Assembly (NCBI RefSeq): GCF_005503535.1
Contig: NZ_SCNN01000005.1
Span: 124,001-188,000, forward strand
Length of the DNA stretch: 64,000 bases
Reading direction: 5' to 3'
Source: Mesorhizobium comanense
GTDB lineage: Bacteria > Pseudomonadota > Alphaproteobacteria > Rhizobiales > Rhizobiaceae
Shown: piece by piece, positions 54,317 through 63,713 of the stretch
Position numbering within the stretch: the stretch's first letter is position 1
Layout of the letters: every line of letters starts with the position of its first letter
Translations under genes and position numbers: made by a program
The notes under the pieces: generated by a model
Database searches by the model: none
What the model was told of the DNA's origin: nothing
The model's input: only the letters and a program-made list of their open reading frames with translations

Positions 54317-56152
54317 TCAGTCCGCCTGCTCGGATTTGTGCAGGACACCGGCGGTTTCCTCGTTGAGCGCCTGGCCGGGGCGGCGCGGCGTCGAGAGCGG
54401 GGTCGGGATCGGCGTGCCGATATTGCCTTTCAGGAAGCGCTGTCCGGAGCGTATGCCTTCGGCAAGCTGCGTCTCGAAACGGGCGGTATCCCGGCGTCTG
54501 ACGTCCTCGATCGTTTCGGCAACCTCTTCGGGATCGACGCCCAGTGCTTCCAGGGTGGAGCCGCCAAAGACAAGCGCCGATTCGAAGGTTTCGCGCAGCT
54601 GATAGTCGACGCCGACCCGGATGAGCTGTAGCGCGGTGCCGCGGTCGAAGGCGCGGGCCAGAACCGTCAGCAGCGGAAACTCCGCCTTGACGAGCTCCGC
54701 GATCCGGACGGCGGCGTCGGGCTTGTCGACGCAGATCAGCACGGCGCGTGCGCGGCCGGCGCCGGCCGCATGCAGGATATCGAGCCGCGTGCCGTCGCCA
54801 TAATAGACCTTGAAGCCGAAATCGGCTGCCGCCTGGATCATCTCGACATCATTGTCGATGATCGACACGTCGATGCCCCGCAACAGCAGCGGCTGACTGG
54901 CGATCTGGCCGAAACGTCCGAAACCGATGACCAGCACGCTGCCGGTCAGGCCGTCGGCAACGTCGACCCCGTCCAGCGATTGTTCGTCGCGCGGTGTCAG
55001 GTAGCGCAAGGCAATGATCGCCAGGGGTGTCAGCACCATGGAGATGATGACGATCGCGGTCAGGGTCGCATTGGCCTGGCCGTCGATGATGCCGACGGAC
55101 GCGGCCGCGGAATAGAGAACGAAGGCGAATTCACCGCCCTGCGCCATGAAGACGGCGCGCTCCAGCGCTTCGCGATGGCCGGTTTTGAGGATGCGAGCGA
55201 CGATGTAGATGCCGAGTGCCTTCATCACCATGTAGGCGACGACATAGATGGCGATGAGCTTCCAGTTCGCGGCGACGACATGCAGGTCTAGCGACATGCC
55301 GACCGCGAGGAAGAACAGGCCAAGCAGGATGCCGCGGAAGGGTTCGATGTCGGCCTCGAGCTGGTGGCGGAAGGTCGACTCGGATAACAGCACGCCGGCC
55401 AGGAACGCGCCCATCGCCATCGACAGGCCGCTGAGTTGCATGGCAAGCGCCGATCCCAGAACCACCAGAAGCGCGGCGGCCGTCATGACCTCGCGCGCAC
55501 GAGCATCCGCCAGGATGCGGAAGAAGGGGTTGAGGAGAAAACGTCCCGCCAGCACGAGCCCGACGATCGCGGCCAGGCCGATGCCGACCTCCGTCAGCCG
55601 CTCCGACAGGCTGGTGTCGGCGCCGCCGGGCGCCAGGAAGGCGATCAGGGCCAGCAGCGGCACGATAGCCAGGTCCTCCAGCAGCAGGATGGAAACGATG
55701 CGCTGGCCCTTGGGAGTGGACATTTCGCCGCGTTCTTCCAGAAGCTGCATGACGATCGCCGTCGAGGTCAGCACGAATCCAGCGCCGGCGACGAAGGATT
55801 GCGCGACCGAAAACCCTCCGGCCATGCCGACACCGGTCAACAGCACCGCGCAGAGGCCGACCTGAAGCGCGCCCAGCCCGAAGATTTCACGGCGCAAGCC
55901 CCAAAGCCTTGATGGCTGCATCTCCAGGCCGATGATGAACAGGAACATGACGACGCCGAGTTCGGCGACATGCAGGATGGCCCCCGATTCGGAAAAGATG
56001 CCGATCCCGAACGGGCCGATCACGACGCCGGCCGCGAGATAGCCCAGAATCGAGCCGAGACCGATGCGCTTGAAGATGGGGACGGCGACGACCCCCGCGG
56101 CAAGCAGCGCCACCACCTGAATGAGATCGCTGCCCGATGTCTCTACCGCCAT
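54317..56152 (-). CDS. Kef/CPA2-type cation:proton antiporter with TrkA-N domain
   Basis: A 611-residue protein. The membrane domain covers about residues 1-390 with 12 or more helices; ASILGYL-like motifs appear as LGSILGYLAAGVVIGPFGIG, and GEFAFVLYSAAASVGIIDGQ is the conserved Q/E-rich ion-site helix. A soluble RCK/TrkA-N domain follows, starting LVIGFGRFGQIASQPLLLRG with the GxGxxG nucleotide loop. KefB/KefC in E. coli are gated by glutathione adducts; whether this one is cannot be read. The last 70 residues are polar and disordered. Confidence 0.94.
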   Translation of the reverse strand: MAVETSGSDLIQVVALLAAGVVAVPIFKRIGLGSILGYLAAGVVIGPFGIGIFSESGAILHVAELGVVMFLFIIGLEMQPSRLWGLRREIFGLGALQVGLCAVLLTGVGMAGGFSVAQSFVAGAGFVLTSTAIVMQLLEERGEMSTPKGQRIVSILLLEDLAIVPLLALIAFLAPGGADTSLSERLTEVGIGLAAIVGLVLAGRFLLNPFFRILADARAREVMTAAALLVVLGSALAMQLSGLSMAMGAFLAGVLLSESTFRHQLEADIEPFRGILLGLFFLAVGMSLDLHVVAANWKLIAIYVVAYMVMKALGIYIVARILKTGHREALERAVFMAQGGEFAFVLYSAAASVGIIDGQANATLTAIVIISMVLTPLAIIALRYLTPRDEQSLDGVDVADGLTGSVLVIGFGRFGQIASQPLLLRGIDVSIIDNDVEMIQAAADFGFKVYYGDGTRLDILHAAGAGRARAVLICVDKPDAAVRIAELVKAEFPLLTVLARAFDRGTALQLIRVGVDYQLRETFESALVFGGSTLEALGVDPEEVAETIEDVRRRDTARFETQLAEGIRSGQRFLKGNIGTPIPTPLSTPRRPGQALNEETAGVLHKSEQAD

Positions 56153-56312
56153 GCCTCTTGTCCCTGTGTCTTAGAGCACTCCTTGCATGCAGTGAGAGTG
56201 CGAGGCAAGGGCGGCAGACCTGCCAGCACGGGGAGGGTACCGTTCAGCCGAGTCCCCCGTGGAACAATGGTCGGTGCTTGTCTGCCGGACGTTCGGCATC
56301 TATATCGGAGGA

Positions 56313-57302
56313 ATGCCTGACCATTCGTCCCGCCCGTCTTCGCCGCCTCATATCCCGATGGATGCCCTCAGCGAGGTTCTGCAGGACTTTCGCATGAGCG
56401 GCGTCAATTATGGCCGCTGCGAGCTTCGGCATCCATGGAGCATAGAGTTTCCGCAACAGCAGCTGCTTCGTTTTCACTTTGTCGGCCAGGGGCCGTGCTG
56501 GATCCATACAGAGGCGCAGGGCTGGCAGGAGTTGCGCGACGGCGATCTGGTACTGTTGCCGCAAGGCATCGCGCATCGGCTGGCGAGTGCGCCGGATGTC
56601 GCGGGCAGCTCGCTCGAGGGGTGCCAGGTAACCAAGCTGGGCGGCAATGTCTGCGAAGTGGTGCGGGAGGGGACTGGAACGGCGAGCACGCTTTTCTGCG
56701 GTTCCATGGCCTTGGGCGCCTGTGCGCTCAACCCTCTGATCACGCTAATGCCGCCTCTCATCAAGGGTTGCGACGTGGCCGGCAACGACCCTGTCGTCGG
56801 CCCCTTGCTGGCGGCAATGACGGCGGAGGCAGCGCAGCCGCAGATGGGCAGCGCCACCATTCTGTCGCGCATGGCGGACTTGCTGACAGCCCGGCTCATC
56901 CGCTGCTGGGTCAATTGCAATGGGGCCTCGACCACGGGCTGGCTGGCAGCCATCCGCGACCCCCACATAGGCCGTGCTTTGGCGGCCATGCACCGGGACC
57001 CCGGCGGTGACTGGACGCTGGAAAGCCTCGCAGGCGTGGCGGGCCAATCGCGCTCCATTTTCGCCGAGCGTTTCAGCGCCGTATTGGGGGAGGGTGCCGC
57101 ACGCTATCTCGCCCGCCTGCGCATGCAGCTTGCCCGCGAGTTGCTGGGGCAGAACGGCCTGTCCGTTGCCGAGGTCGCGACCCGTCTGGGCTACGATTCG
57201 GAAGCATCCTTCGCTCGCGCGTTCAAGCGCATCACGAGTGTCTCGCCGGGCATTGTGCGTCGCACAATTTCCGGACGAACGGACATGAATTTCGGATTTT
57301 AA
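56313..57302 (+). CDS. AraC-family regulator with cupin sensor domain
   Basis: A regulator of about 329 residues: an N-terminal cupin-type sensor (about 30-180; RFHFVGQGPCWIH, LRDGDLVLLPQGIAHRL) and a C-terminal pair of helix-turn-helix units (DWTLESLAGVAGQSRSIFAE and SVAEVATRLGYDSEASFARA), ending in VSPGIVRR. The start is uncertain. ATG 56313 has GGAGG only 1 nt away, too close for an ideal site; ATG 56358 (MDALSEVL) matches the usual start of relatives. The MFS gene begins 59 bp after its stop, so it probably controls that pump. Confidence 0.88.
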   Translation: MPDHSSRPSSPPHIPMDALSEVLQDFRMSGVNYGRCELRHPWSIEFPQQQLLRFHFVGQGPCWIHTEAQGWQELRDGDLVLLPQGIAHRLASAPDVAGSSLEGCQVTKLGGNVCEVVREGTGTASTLFCGSMALGACALNPLITLMPPLIKGCDVAGNDPVVGPLLAAMTAEAAQPQMGSATILSRMADLLTARLIRCWVNCNGASTTGWLAAIRDPHIGRALAAMHRDPGGDWTLESLAGVAGQSRSIFAERFSAVLGEGAARYLARLRMQLARELLGQNGLSVAEVATRLGYDSEASFARAFKRITSVSPGIVRRTISGRTDMNFGF

Positions 57303-57361
57303 GATACATATCATCCGGGCGAACTTGTCTATGAAGAGCTCCAAACTTTGGAGATCTTCCC

Positions 57362-58570
57362 GTGACTGACACAACACTACAGCTTGAAGACGCCGCGATC
57401 GGCCTCGATGACGATGCGCCGGCCGCATGGAGCGCGGCGACCTGGTTCGCGGTCATTTCATTGGCTGCCACCAGCTTTGCCCTGGTGTCGGCCGAATTCC
57501 TGCCGGCGGGTCTGCTGACGCCAATGGCGCGCGATCTCGGCATCAGCGAGGGGACGGCCGGGCAGGTCGTCACCGCCACGGCCTCGGTCGGCGCCGTGAC
57601 GGCCATGCTAAGCAATGTTCTCATCGGCCGGTTGAACCGCAAGACGGTTCTGGTCGGGCTCATGGCCCTGGCGGTCGCTTCCAACATTCTCGCGGCCCTG
57701 GCGCCCAATTTCTGGCTGTTGCTGCTCGGCAGGGCAGGGCTCGGAATCGCGCTCAGCGCATTCTGGGCGCTTTCGGTTGCCGTGGTCGCCAGGCTGGTCG
57801 GCGCCAATGCGACAGGCCGGGGCATGGCTATCGTCACCCTCGGCGTCTCGCTCGCCACCATCGCCGCGCCCTCGATGGGCGCTTTGATCAGCGATTGGCT
57901 GGGGTGGCGCAGCGCCATGGCGATGACGGCGGGGCTGGCGGTGCTGGCCATGCTGCTGCAATTGCTTAGCCTGCCGACCTTGCCCGCAGCGGAAAGCAAC
58001 AGTCTTGCCGACGTGTTCCGGCTGACGCGGCGGCGCGGCATTCAACTCGGCATGCTGGCCATCGTTTTGCTGATGACTGGGCATTTTGCCGGCTCCGTCT
58101 ACGTGCGACCCTTCCTCGAACAGGTTGCGCAGCTTGCAACCGGGCCGATTGCCCTGGCGCTGCTCGGATTTGGCATCGCCGCCGTGATCGGCAACATTGT
58201 CGGCGGCCGCATGGCCGACGCCAACATCCGCCTGGCTTTGGTGGTCACGGCAGCTTTGATGGCGATTGCCGCGCTGGCACTGGTGCTTTGGGGCGTGCAC
58301 ATGGGCGTTGCCTTCGGGTTCGTCACGCTTTGGGGCCTGGCCTTCGGCATGGGGCCCGTGGTGCTGCCGACCAATCTGTCCCGTGCCGCGCCGGATGCGC
58401 TGGAAGCGGCGGGCAGCCTGATGGTGGTCTCCTTTCAGGTCGCCATCACCATCGGCGCGATCGTCGGTGGTTATGTCGTGGACAATTACGGCGCCACGGC
58501 GCCCTTGACCCTTACCGCCGTCCTTGCCGCGTTGACCGCTTTGCTGGCGCTGCTGCAGCCTCGCGGCTGA
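57362..58570 (+). CDS. MFS transporter, DHA1-type efflux
   Basis: A 402-residue carrier with 12 hydrophobic helices, beginning at a GTG codon. AATSFALVSAEFLPAGLLTP followed by MARDLGISEGTAGQVVTATA is the opening signature of the AraJ/YdhP/PbuE-like group, and IGRLNRKTVLVG is motif A. Substrate candidates from the family are arabinose-like sugars, purines or drugs. The AraC regulator gene immediately upstream suggests inducible expression in response to a compound bound by its cupin domain. Confidence 0.9.
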   Translation: MTDTTLQLEDAAIGLDDDAPAAWSAATWFAVISLAATSFALVSAEFLPAGLLTPMARDLGISEGTAGQVVTATASVGAVTAMLSNVLIGRLNRKTVLVGLMALAVASNILAALAPNFWLLLLGRAGLGIALSAFWALSVAVVARLVGANATGRGMAIVTLGVSLATIAAPSMGALISDWLGWRSAMAMTAGLAVLAMLLQLLSLPTLPAAESNSLADVFRLTRRRGIQLGMLAIVLLMTGHFAGSVYVRPFLEQVAQLATGPIALALLGFGIAAVIGNIVGGRMADANIRLALVVTAALMAIAALALVLWGVHMGVAFGFVTLWGLAFGMGPVVLPTNLSRAAPDALEAAGSLMVVSFQVAITIGAIVGGYVVDNYGATAPLTLTAVLAALTALLALLQPRG

Positions 58571-58749
58571 ACCTTGCTCCACCCGATGCGGCGGCCCGGA
58601 TCCGGGCCGCCGCGATGTTGCAGCCGCGTTACAGAAGTTTACGCGCTGCGCGTTGCGTTCTGCCGCAATCGGCGGCTAAGGGACGCTCGGCTTCGGCCAT
58701 TGGAGGGTGAGCGACGATCAAGCCGCGCCCTTTTGAGGAGATGACTGAC

Positions 58750-59016
58750 ATGAAGAAGTTTTTGCTTGTTGCCGTCGGCCTGGCGGTGCTTGCCGGTTCG
58801 GCCTGTTCGAAGGCTCCGGAATGCACGGCCGAAGTCGCCACCAAGAAGGCGCAGGACATGGCCGCCGCGTTGCAGGAGGCAATCACCAAGGATCCGTCCA
58901 AGGCGGCCGACCTGACCGCCAAGGTTCAGGCGGTGACGACCAAGTATCAGGGCACCACCAACCCGGCCGACGCCTGCAAGGCGTATGACGAGGTGACGGC
59001 GGCCATCAAGGGCTGA
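58750..59016 (+). CDS. Small exported protein, possible lipoprotein
   Basis: An 88-residue protein: MKKFLLVAVGLAVLAGSACS is a signal sequence ending in a Cys at position 19. The residues before it (GSA) are a weak lipobox, so either lipidation or ordinary cleavage is possible. The mature part is a small helical protein with two further cysteines (PECTAEV and DACKAYD) that could form a disulfide, and Lys/Asp/Ala-rich helices. GAGGAG lies 9 bp upstream of this ATG. I do not recognise a named family. Confidence 0.8.
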   Translation: MKKFLLVAVGLAVLAGSACSKAPECTAEVATKKAQDMAAALQEAITKDPSKAADLTAKVQAVTTKYQGTTNPADACKAYDEVTAAIKG

Positions 59017-59105
59017 CGTCCGGATTCATCCGGTTCAGGAGGGGCGGTAGCGATGGGCTGCCGCCTCTTTTGTTTTGAGAATATCGGGTCGGGCGCGATA
59101 TACGC

Positions 59106-59657
59106 TCAGTTCGGCGTGATGGAACCGACTTCGACGGCGTCGACCCGCTTCAGGCTCATGCCGATGACCGGGACCAACTGATCCTGGACGCGCACCGCGA
59201 CCGTCACCGTCATCGAATTGTCGTCGGGTATGCGGGCCTGCATGACGCCGTGCAGCTGGTTGCGGTTGATGGTGAAGACCACCTTGCGGGCATCGACGAC
59301 ATTGCCGCCGACGATATCGAGGCCGGAGCCGGAAGAGCCGCCCATGAAGGAGCCTTTGTAGTCGCGGCCCTTGCGCTCTATCTTGGCCGACATGGGTTGG
59401 GTGAACACGCCCACCCGGCAGCCGCCGTCCAAAGTCATGCCCGTCTTGCCCTCCGGCGTCGAGCCGGTGAAGCTGCAGTTGAATTTCGTGCCCTTGTACT
59501 TGCCGGCGATGATTTCGCCCGGGCCAACCCATTTGCCTTCGGCCGACTGGAAGAACTGCTTGTCGGGCTCGGTCGCGGATGCCTTGCCGACGATGCCTAC
59601 GGTTGCGGCGATCGCGACCGCCAGGGGCAGCACGCTGGACAGATTTACGCTTTTCAT
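59106..59657 (-). CDS. Exported protein of unknown function
   Basis: A 183-residue protein with a signal peptide (start MKSVNLSSVLPLAVAIAATV, likely cleavage after KASA). The mature domain is beta-rich: GKWVGPGEIIAGKYKGTKFN, CSFTGSTPEGKTGMTLDGGC (two cysteines that may pair) and ADxGSF-like glycine-rich stretches. The repeated GKY/GTK and Gly-rich turns suggest a small lipocalin-like or beta-barrel fold in the periplasm. The alternative start is a GTG three codons upstream. Such proteins are common in rhizobia, with no function known to me. Confidence 0.8.
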   Translation of the reverse strand: MKSVNLSSVLPLAVAIAATVGIVGKASATEPDKQFFQSAEGKWVGPGEIIAGKYKGTKFNCSFTGSTPEGKTGMTLDGGCRVGVFTQPMSAKIERKGRDYKGSFMGGSSGSGLDIVGGNVVDARKVVFTINRNQLHGVMQARIPDDNSMTVTVAVRVQDQLVPVIGMSLKRVDAVEVGSITPN

Positions 59658-59747
59658 CGACGACACCCGGCAACAACAGAGGCTGTTTTGGAACCAGTGT
59701 GACCATGAAGAAGATTGGTTAACGCTTCGTCACCGGGAGGGGCTTGT

Positions 59748-60833
59748 TCATCGTTCGGACGGTGTGCCGTCGCTTTCCTTTTTGCTTGCGAACGTCGTCA
59801 ATGCCGAGAGAAAATCACCCAGTCCAGGACGCCTTGCTGCGCTGAAGGGCAGGGGCCGCGCCGTCTCCATCGCCGCGATGCCGATGCGCGCCGTCATCAT
59901 GCCGTTGACCACCCCCTCGCCGAGCTTGGCCGAAAGCCGGGCCGCCAGGCCGTGGCCGACGATCTGCTGGACGAAACTGTCTCCGACGGCGATCGAGCCG
60001 GTCACCGCCAGATGCGCCAGAACACTGCGAGCCAGCCGGAAGAAGCCCAGCGTTCCGGGCCGCCCGCCATAGAGTTCCGACAGACGGCGAATGAGACGCC
60101 CGGCCTCGAAGACGACATAGGCAACATCGACGAGCGCACGCGGGCTGACGGCGGTCACCAGCGAGACGCGTTTGGCGGCCTCCAGGATCATCACCTTTGC
60201 CCGGGCATCGAGCGGCCCCAGGATTTCTGCTTCGGCCAGCCGCACGAGATTGCCGCCATCGATGATTTCTCCGCGCAGGTCCGCCAGCGCGCGCCGGCCA
60301 GCCGCTGTCTCGGGCTTGGCCGCGACGAAGACCGACAGTTCGTCGACCACCGATCGCGCCGCCTTAGGGTCGTCGCGCGCGATGGCATCGAGGGCGCGCT
60401 TCTGCAGTTTCTCGACCTCGGCGAGGCGGGCGATCGTCAGGAATTCGCGGACCAGAATCACAAGAAGCGCCAGCACGGCAATGGCCGCCATGCCGGCGGC
60501 CAGCCAGCCGAGCCATTCGGCCCGCGCGAACAGGTCTCGTATCAACTGGTCGGCCCAGAGGCCAACAGCCAGCGAAACCAGTGTGCCAACGGCGCCGAAG
60601 AAGATGCTGCCGAGCAGCGAGCGCCTCCTTGGGGCGATTGCCGGCGGCGGTTCGGCGACGACGATGTCGGGCTCGTCGAACACGTCGACCTCCGCCGGGA
60701 TGACCAGCGCCACATCGGCCTTCGCCGCGCGGGGTCTGCGCGGAGCCTCAGGCTGTCGCGCCTGCGGCGCCTCCTGTGTTGGCGCGGCTTCCGGCTCGAT
60801 GCGGAATGCGGCCGGCTTGCGGGGCGAGTTCAT
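59748..60833 (-). CDS. ycjF: YcjF-type DUF697 membrane protein
   Basis: A 361-residue protein of the TIGR01620/DUF697 family. The N-terminal 80 residues are Pro/Ala/Arg-rich. Two membrane helices follow (SIFFGAVGTLVSLAVGLWA and WLAAGMAAIAVLALLVILVR). The conserved soluble part has LRGEIIDGGNLVRLAEAEIL and VTAVSPRALVDVAYVVFEAG, and a C-terminal amphipathic helix carries AARLSAKLGEGVVNGMMTAR. Its ATG overlaps the stop of the YcjX gene (ATGA), so they are translationally coupled, as in E. coli where both belong to a stress regulon. Confidence 0.93.
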   Translation of the reverse strand: MNSPRKPAAFRIEPEAAPTQEAPQARQPEAPRRPRAAKADVALVIPAEVDVFDEPDIVVAEPPPAIAPRRRSLLGSIFFGAVGTLVSLAVGLWADQLIRDLFARAEWLGWLAAGMAAIAVLALLVILVREFLTIARLAEVEKLQKRALDAIARDDPKAARSVVDELSVFVAAKPETAAGRRALADLRGEIIDGGNLVRLAEAEILGPLDARAKVMILEAAKRVSLVTAVSPRALVDVAYVVFEAGRLIRRLSELYGGRPGTLGFFRLARSVLAHLAVTGSIAVGDSFVQQIVGHGLAARLSAKLGEGVVNGMMTARIGIAAMETARPLPFSAARRPGLGDFLSALTTFASKKESDGTPSER

Positions 60834-62308
60834 GCGAGATGGTCTCCGATCAGGAACTGCAAGGCGCGGTCCAACCTGATATGCGGCAAGGACAGGGTGA
60901 CGCCTTCGGCGGTACGTTCCAGCTTTGGCGGGCGGAACCGGACGAAGCGGATCGCGGGATCCGAGGCGTCCTGCCGGTGCTCTGCTCCGGAAGTATCGAA
61001 CACGGCATCGATTTTCTCCGGCAAGTCGCCGGGAAATATCGCGGTTTCCGTCTTTCCGTCGAATGTCTCGCCATTGATCTTCTCGCCGGCTATCGGCGTG
61101 CCGATGATGACGGGCAATGTCTCCCGGCCTTGCTTGACCGTGCCTTCGCGGGTCGCGCGCACCGCTGCCATGGCGGCCACGTCGACGTCGGCGCCGGTGA
61201 AGTTTGCCCGCGCAAGGGCGCGGTCGGCCAGCCGCCGCACGATCGCCTGCAGCCGGTCATGGCTTTCGTGGTGCAGATGATCGGCCTTGGTCGCCGCGAT
61301 CAGGATACGGTCGATCCGGCGGGAGAACAGGTCGGTGATGAAGCTGCCCCGGCCCGGGCGAAAACAGGCAAGGATCTCGGTGACCGCCCGCTCCAGGTCG
61401 GCCATCGCGCCCGGGCCGGCGTTCAGCGCCTGCATGGCGTCGATCAGCACGATCTGCCGGTCCAGACGCGTGATGTGTTCGCGGAAGAACGGTTTGACGA
61501 CATGCGTCTTGTAGGCTTCGTAGCGCCGCTCCATCATGGCATGCAGTGAGCCGGCACGCGGACGCTTGTCGCCGATGCCAGCCAATGGCGCAAAGGTCAG
61601 CGCGGGTGAGCCGTCGAGGTCGCCGGGCATCAGGAAACGGCCGGGCGGCAAGGTCGACAGCGCCCGCTCATCGAGCTTGCAGGCCTTGAGATAGGCGGCA
61701 AAGCTCTCAGCCAGGCGCCGTGCCGTCATCTCGTCGGCGTCGGCATTCGGGTCGATGTCCGCCGAAATCGCCCGCCAGGCCCGCGACAGGTCCTCGCGAA
61801 CGGGCAGCACGGCCATTTCAAAGGCCTCGCGCGAAAAATCGGCGAAGGACTTGCCGAGCAGAGGCAGGTCGAGCAGCCATTCCCCGGGGTAGTCGACGAT
61901 GTCGACCGAGAGCTTGCCGGAAGAGAACATGCGGCTCCAGCCGGAGGCCGATTCATACTCTATCGTCAGCCGCAATTCGGAAATGGCGCGCGTCGAATCG
62001 GGCCAGACGCGGTCGTTGACCAATGCCGCGATATGGTCCTCGTACTGAAAGCGCGGGACCGCGTCGTCAGGCTGCTCCTCGAGGAAGGCGCGGGCGATGC
62101 GTCCGGATTTCTGCGCTTCGAACAGCGGCAGCCGGCCGCCGTGGATCAGATTGTGGACAAGCGCGGAGATGAACACCGTCTTGCCCGCGCGGGACAGGCC
62201 GGTGACGCCCAGGCGCAGCGACGGAGAAAAAAGCCCCGTGGCGCGCCCCGAAAGCGTATCGAGGGCAATCCTTGCCTCGTCGGTGAAGGTGGTCAGCGAT
62301 GATGCCAA
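60830..62308 (-). CDS. ycjX: YcjX-family P-loop ATPase/GTPase (DUF463)
   Basis: A 492-residue P-loop protein. The Walker A loop is GLSRAGKT (37-44) in LRLGVTGLSRAGKTVFISAL. FYDYPGEWLLDLPLL-type sequence appears as DIVDYPGEWLLDLPLLGKSF, the switch-like Asp motif. KPFFREHITRLDRQIVLIDA and RILIAATKADHLHHESHDRL (with TKAD, a guanine-specificity-like motif) follow. E. coli YcjX is heat-shock regulated; function remains unclear. It is the first gene of the ycjX-ycjF pair. Confidence 0.94.
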   Translation of the reverse strand: MASSLTTFTDEARIALDTLSGRATGLFSPSLRLGVTGLSRAGKTVFISALVHNLIHGGRLPLFEAQKSGRIARAFLEEQPDDAVPRFQYEDHIAALVNDRVWPDSTRAISELRLTIEYESASGWSRMFSSGKLSVDIVDYPGEWLLDLPLLGKSFADFSREAFEMAVLPVREDLSRAWRAISADIDPNADADEMTARRLAESFAAYLKACKLDERALSTLPPGRFLMPGDLDGSPALTFAPLAGIGDKRPRAGSLHAMMERRYEAYKTHVVKPFFREHITRLDRQIVLIDAMQALNAGPGAMADLERAVTEILACFRPGRGSFITDLFSRRIDRILIAATKADHLHHESHDRLQAIVRRLADRALARANFTGADVDVAAMAAVRATREGTVKQGRETLPVIIGTPIAGEKINGETFDGKTETAIFPGDLPEKIDAVFDTSGAEHRQDASDPAIRFVRFRPPKLERTAEGVTLSLPHIRLDRALQFLIGDHLA

Positions 62309-62383
62309 AATGCAGTCTCTCGGGCTTCGGTCCGTCCGATATAGGCGCTGGAACCCGGCTTTGAAATGGCGCCTTGGCCGACA

Positions 62384-62887
62384 TCACCGATCGGCGGGCG
62401 TCAGGAATGCCTCGAGATATCCCAGGCCCTGGGCCGCCTTTGCCAGGTCGTCGAGGAAGCGCACGACCGCCAGGCCAGCGGTCGGGAAGCCATGATTGAG
62501 CGTCGCGCGCGCCGTCGCGTCGCCGTCGCCGGAAACGGCCATGGCAAGATCCTCCATCATCGGGTTGTGGCCGATGACGAGCAGCGAGCCGGCCCCGCCA
62601 TGATCGCGGATGAGATGGAGGTAGCCGGCCGCATCCTCACTGTAGAGCGTATCGAAGAACAGGACTTTGCCGGTGTCGGTCTGGCCCGCAAGGCCCTCCA
62701 GCGTTTCTCGCGCACGGGCGGCGTTGGAGCAGAGCGTCCGGTCCGGGACATAGCCGCGCGAGCGCATGGCGGCCCCCATGGTCTCGGCATCGGCGCGCCC
62801 GGACGCGTCGAGCGGGCGGTCGAAATCGCGCATGCCCGGCATTGCCCAACCGGCCTTGGCGTGTCGCAACAGATAAAGCCTACCCAC
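62384..62887 (-). CDS. SixA-like phosphohistidine phosphatase
   Basis: A 167-residue histidine phosphatase. The start chosen is GTG (reverse 62887), which yields VGRLYLLRHAKAGWAMPGMR with the RHA motif (His9, the nucleophile) right at the N-terminus, as in SixA; GGAGG lies 4 bp upstream. A longer frame adds 19 residues without homology. The second catalytic region is SLLVIGHNPMMEDLAMAVSG with its His. SixA dephosphorylates histidine-containing phosphotransfer domains in E. coli, so it might act on an Hpt protein such as that at 46948, but nothing links them beyond family function. Confidence 0.88.
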   Translation of the reverse strand: MGRLYLLRHAKAGWAMPGMRDFDRPLDASGRADAETMGAAMRSRGYVPDRTLCSNAARARETLEGLAGQTDTGKVLFFDTLYSEDAAGYLHLIRDHGGAGSLLVIGHNPMMEDLAMAVSGDGDATARATLNHGFPTAGLAVVRFLDDLAKAAQGLGYLEAFLTPADR

Positions 62888-63153
62888 CCAACCTCCAATG
62901 GTGCCGACGCGGTGCCGATTAGCCACGAGAACGGCATTGCGCACAAGGCCATGTTCTTCTGCGTCTTGAATAGCGCACGAGATGATGTGGCCAAGAGTTC
63001 AAGTACTTCCGACGTCAAAACAGCGGCGTCTCGATCCAAAGGGGGTTGTCAGGGCGCTTTAACAATTGCGTGAGTCGATGGCCGATTGCGCTTGTGCAGG
63101 CGTCTGACGGCGAATATATAGGCGCCAAATTTGGGGCAGTTTGGGTGAGTCGA

Positions 63154-63570
63154 ATGAACGACATCGTTACCGCCGATTACGTACCCTCCGAAGACGAGCC
63201 GTTCATGAACGAACGGCAGAAATCCTACTTCCGCCTGAAGCTCGTCACCTGGAAAAACGACATACTGCGCGAAGCGCGCGAAACCCTCGAAATCCTGCAG
63301 CAGGAAAACGCCAACCACCCCGACCTCGCCGACCGCGCCTCTTCTGAAACCGACCGCGCCATCGAGCTCAGGGCCCGCGACCGCCAGCGCAAGCTCATCT
63401 CCAAGATCGATTCGGCACTGCAGCGCATCGACGAGGGCACTTACGGCTATTGCGAGGAAACCGGCGAGCCGATCGCGCTAAAGCGGCTCGATGCCCGCCC
63501 GATCGCAACCTTGTCGATCGAAGCGCAGGAGCGGCATGAGCGCCGCGAGAAAGTCTATCGCGACGACTGA
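63154..63570 (+). CDS. dksA: RNA polymerase-binding transcription factor DksA (zinc-less form)
   Basis: A 138-residue protein that modifies RNA polymerase together with ppGpp. MNDIVTADYVPSEDEPFMNE is the rhizobial N-terminus; the coiled coil spans about residues 20-95 with its tip between the helices, and the C-terminal domain starts YGYCEETGEPIALKRL. Of the four cysteines that hold zinc in E. coli DksA only the first remains: Cys100, Thr103, Ser121 and Ala124. The start ATG 63154 is preferred over a frame opening 36 codons earlier. A symmetrical terminator follows. Confidence 0.95.
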   Translation: MNDIVTADYVPSEDEPFMNERQKSYFRLKLVTWKNDILREARETLEILQQENANHPDLADRASSETDRAIELRARDRQRKLISKIDSALQRIDEGTYGYCEETGEPIALKRLDARPIATLSIEAQERHERREKVYRDD

Positions 63571-63612
63571 GTATCTTGCGTGGAGGTTGCCGGAGCAGCC
63601 TTGAACTGAAAT

Positions 63613-63643
63613 CGAAAATGGCCGGGATTCCCGGCCATTTTCG
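63613..63643. terminator. Bidirectional terminator between dksA and the next convergent gene
   Basis: CGAAAATGGCCGGG, loop ATT, CCCGGCCATTTTCG: a perfect 14-bp stem flanked by A/T runs on both sides, lying 42 bp after the dksA stop and 70 bp before the stop of the convergent gene. It should serve both. Confidence 0.85.
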
Positions 63644-63713
63644 TTGGTGCTGACGCACCTGTCGCAGCAAATGGACGCGGGCGGAGTTCGGCCGCCGAAC
63701 GGGTAGGTGCGGA

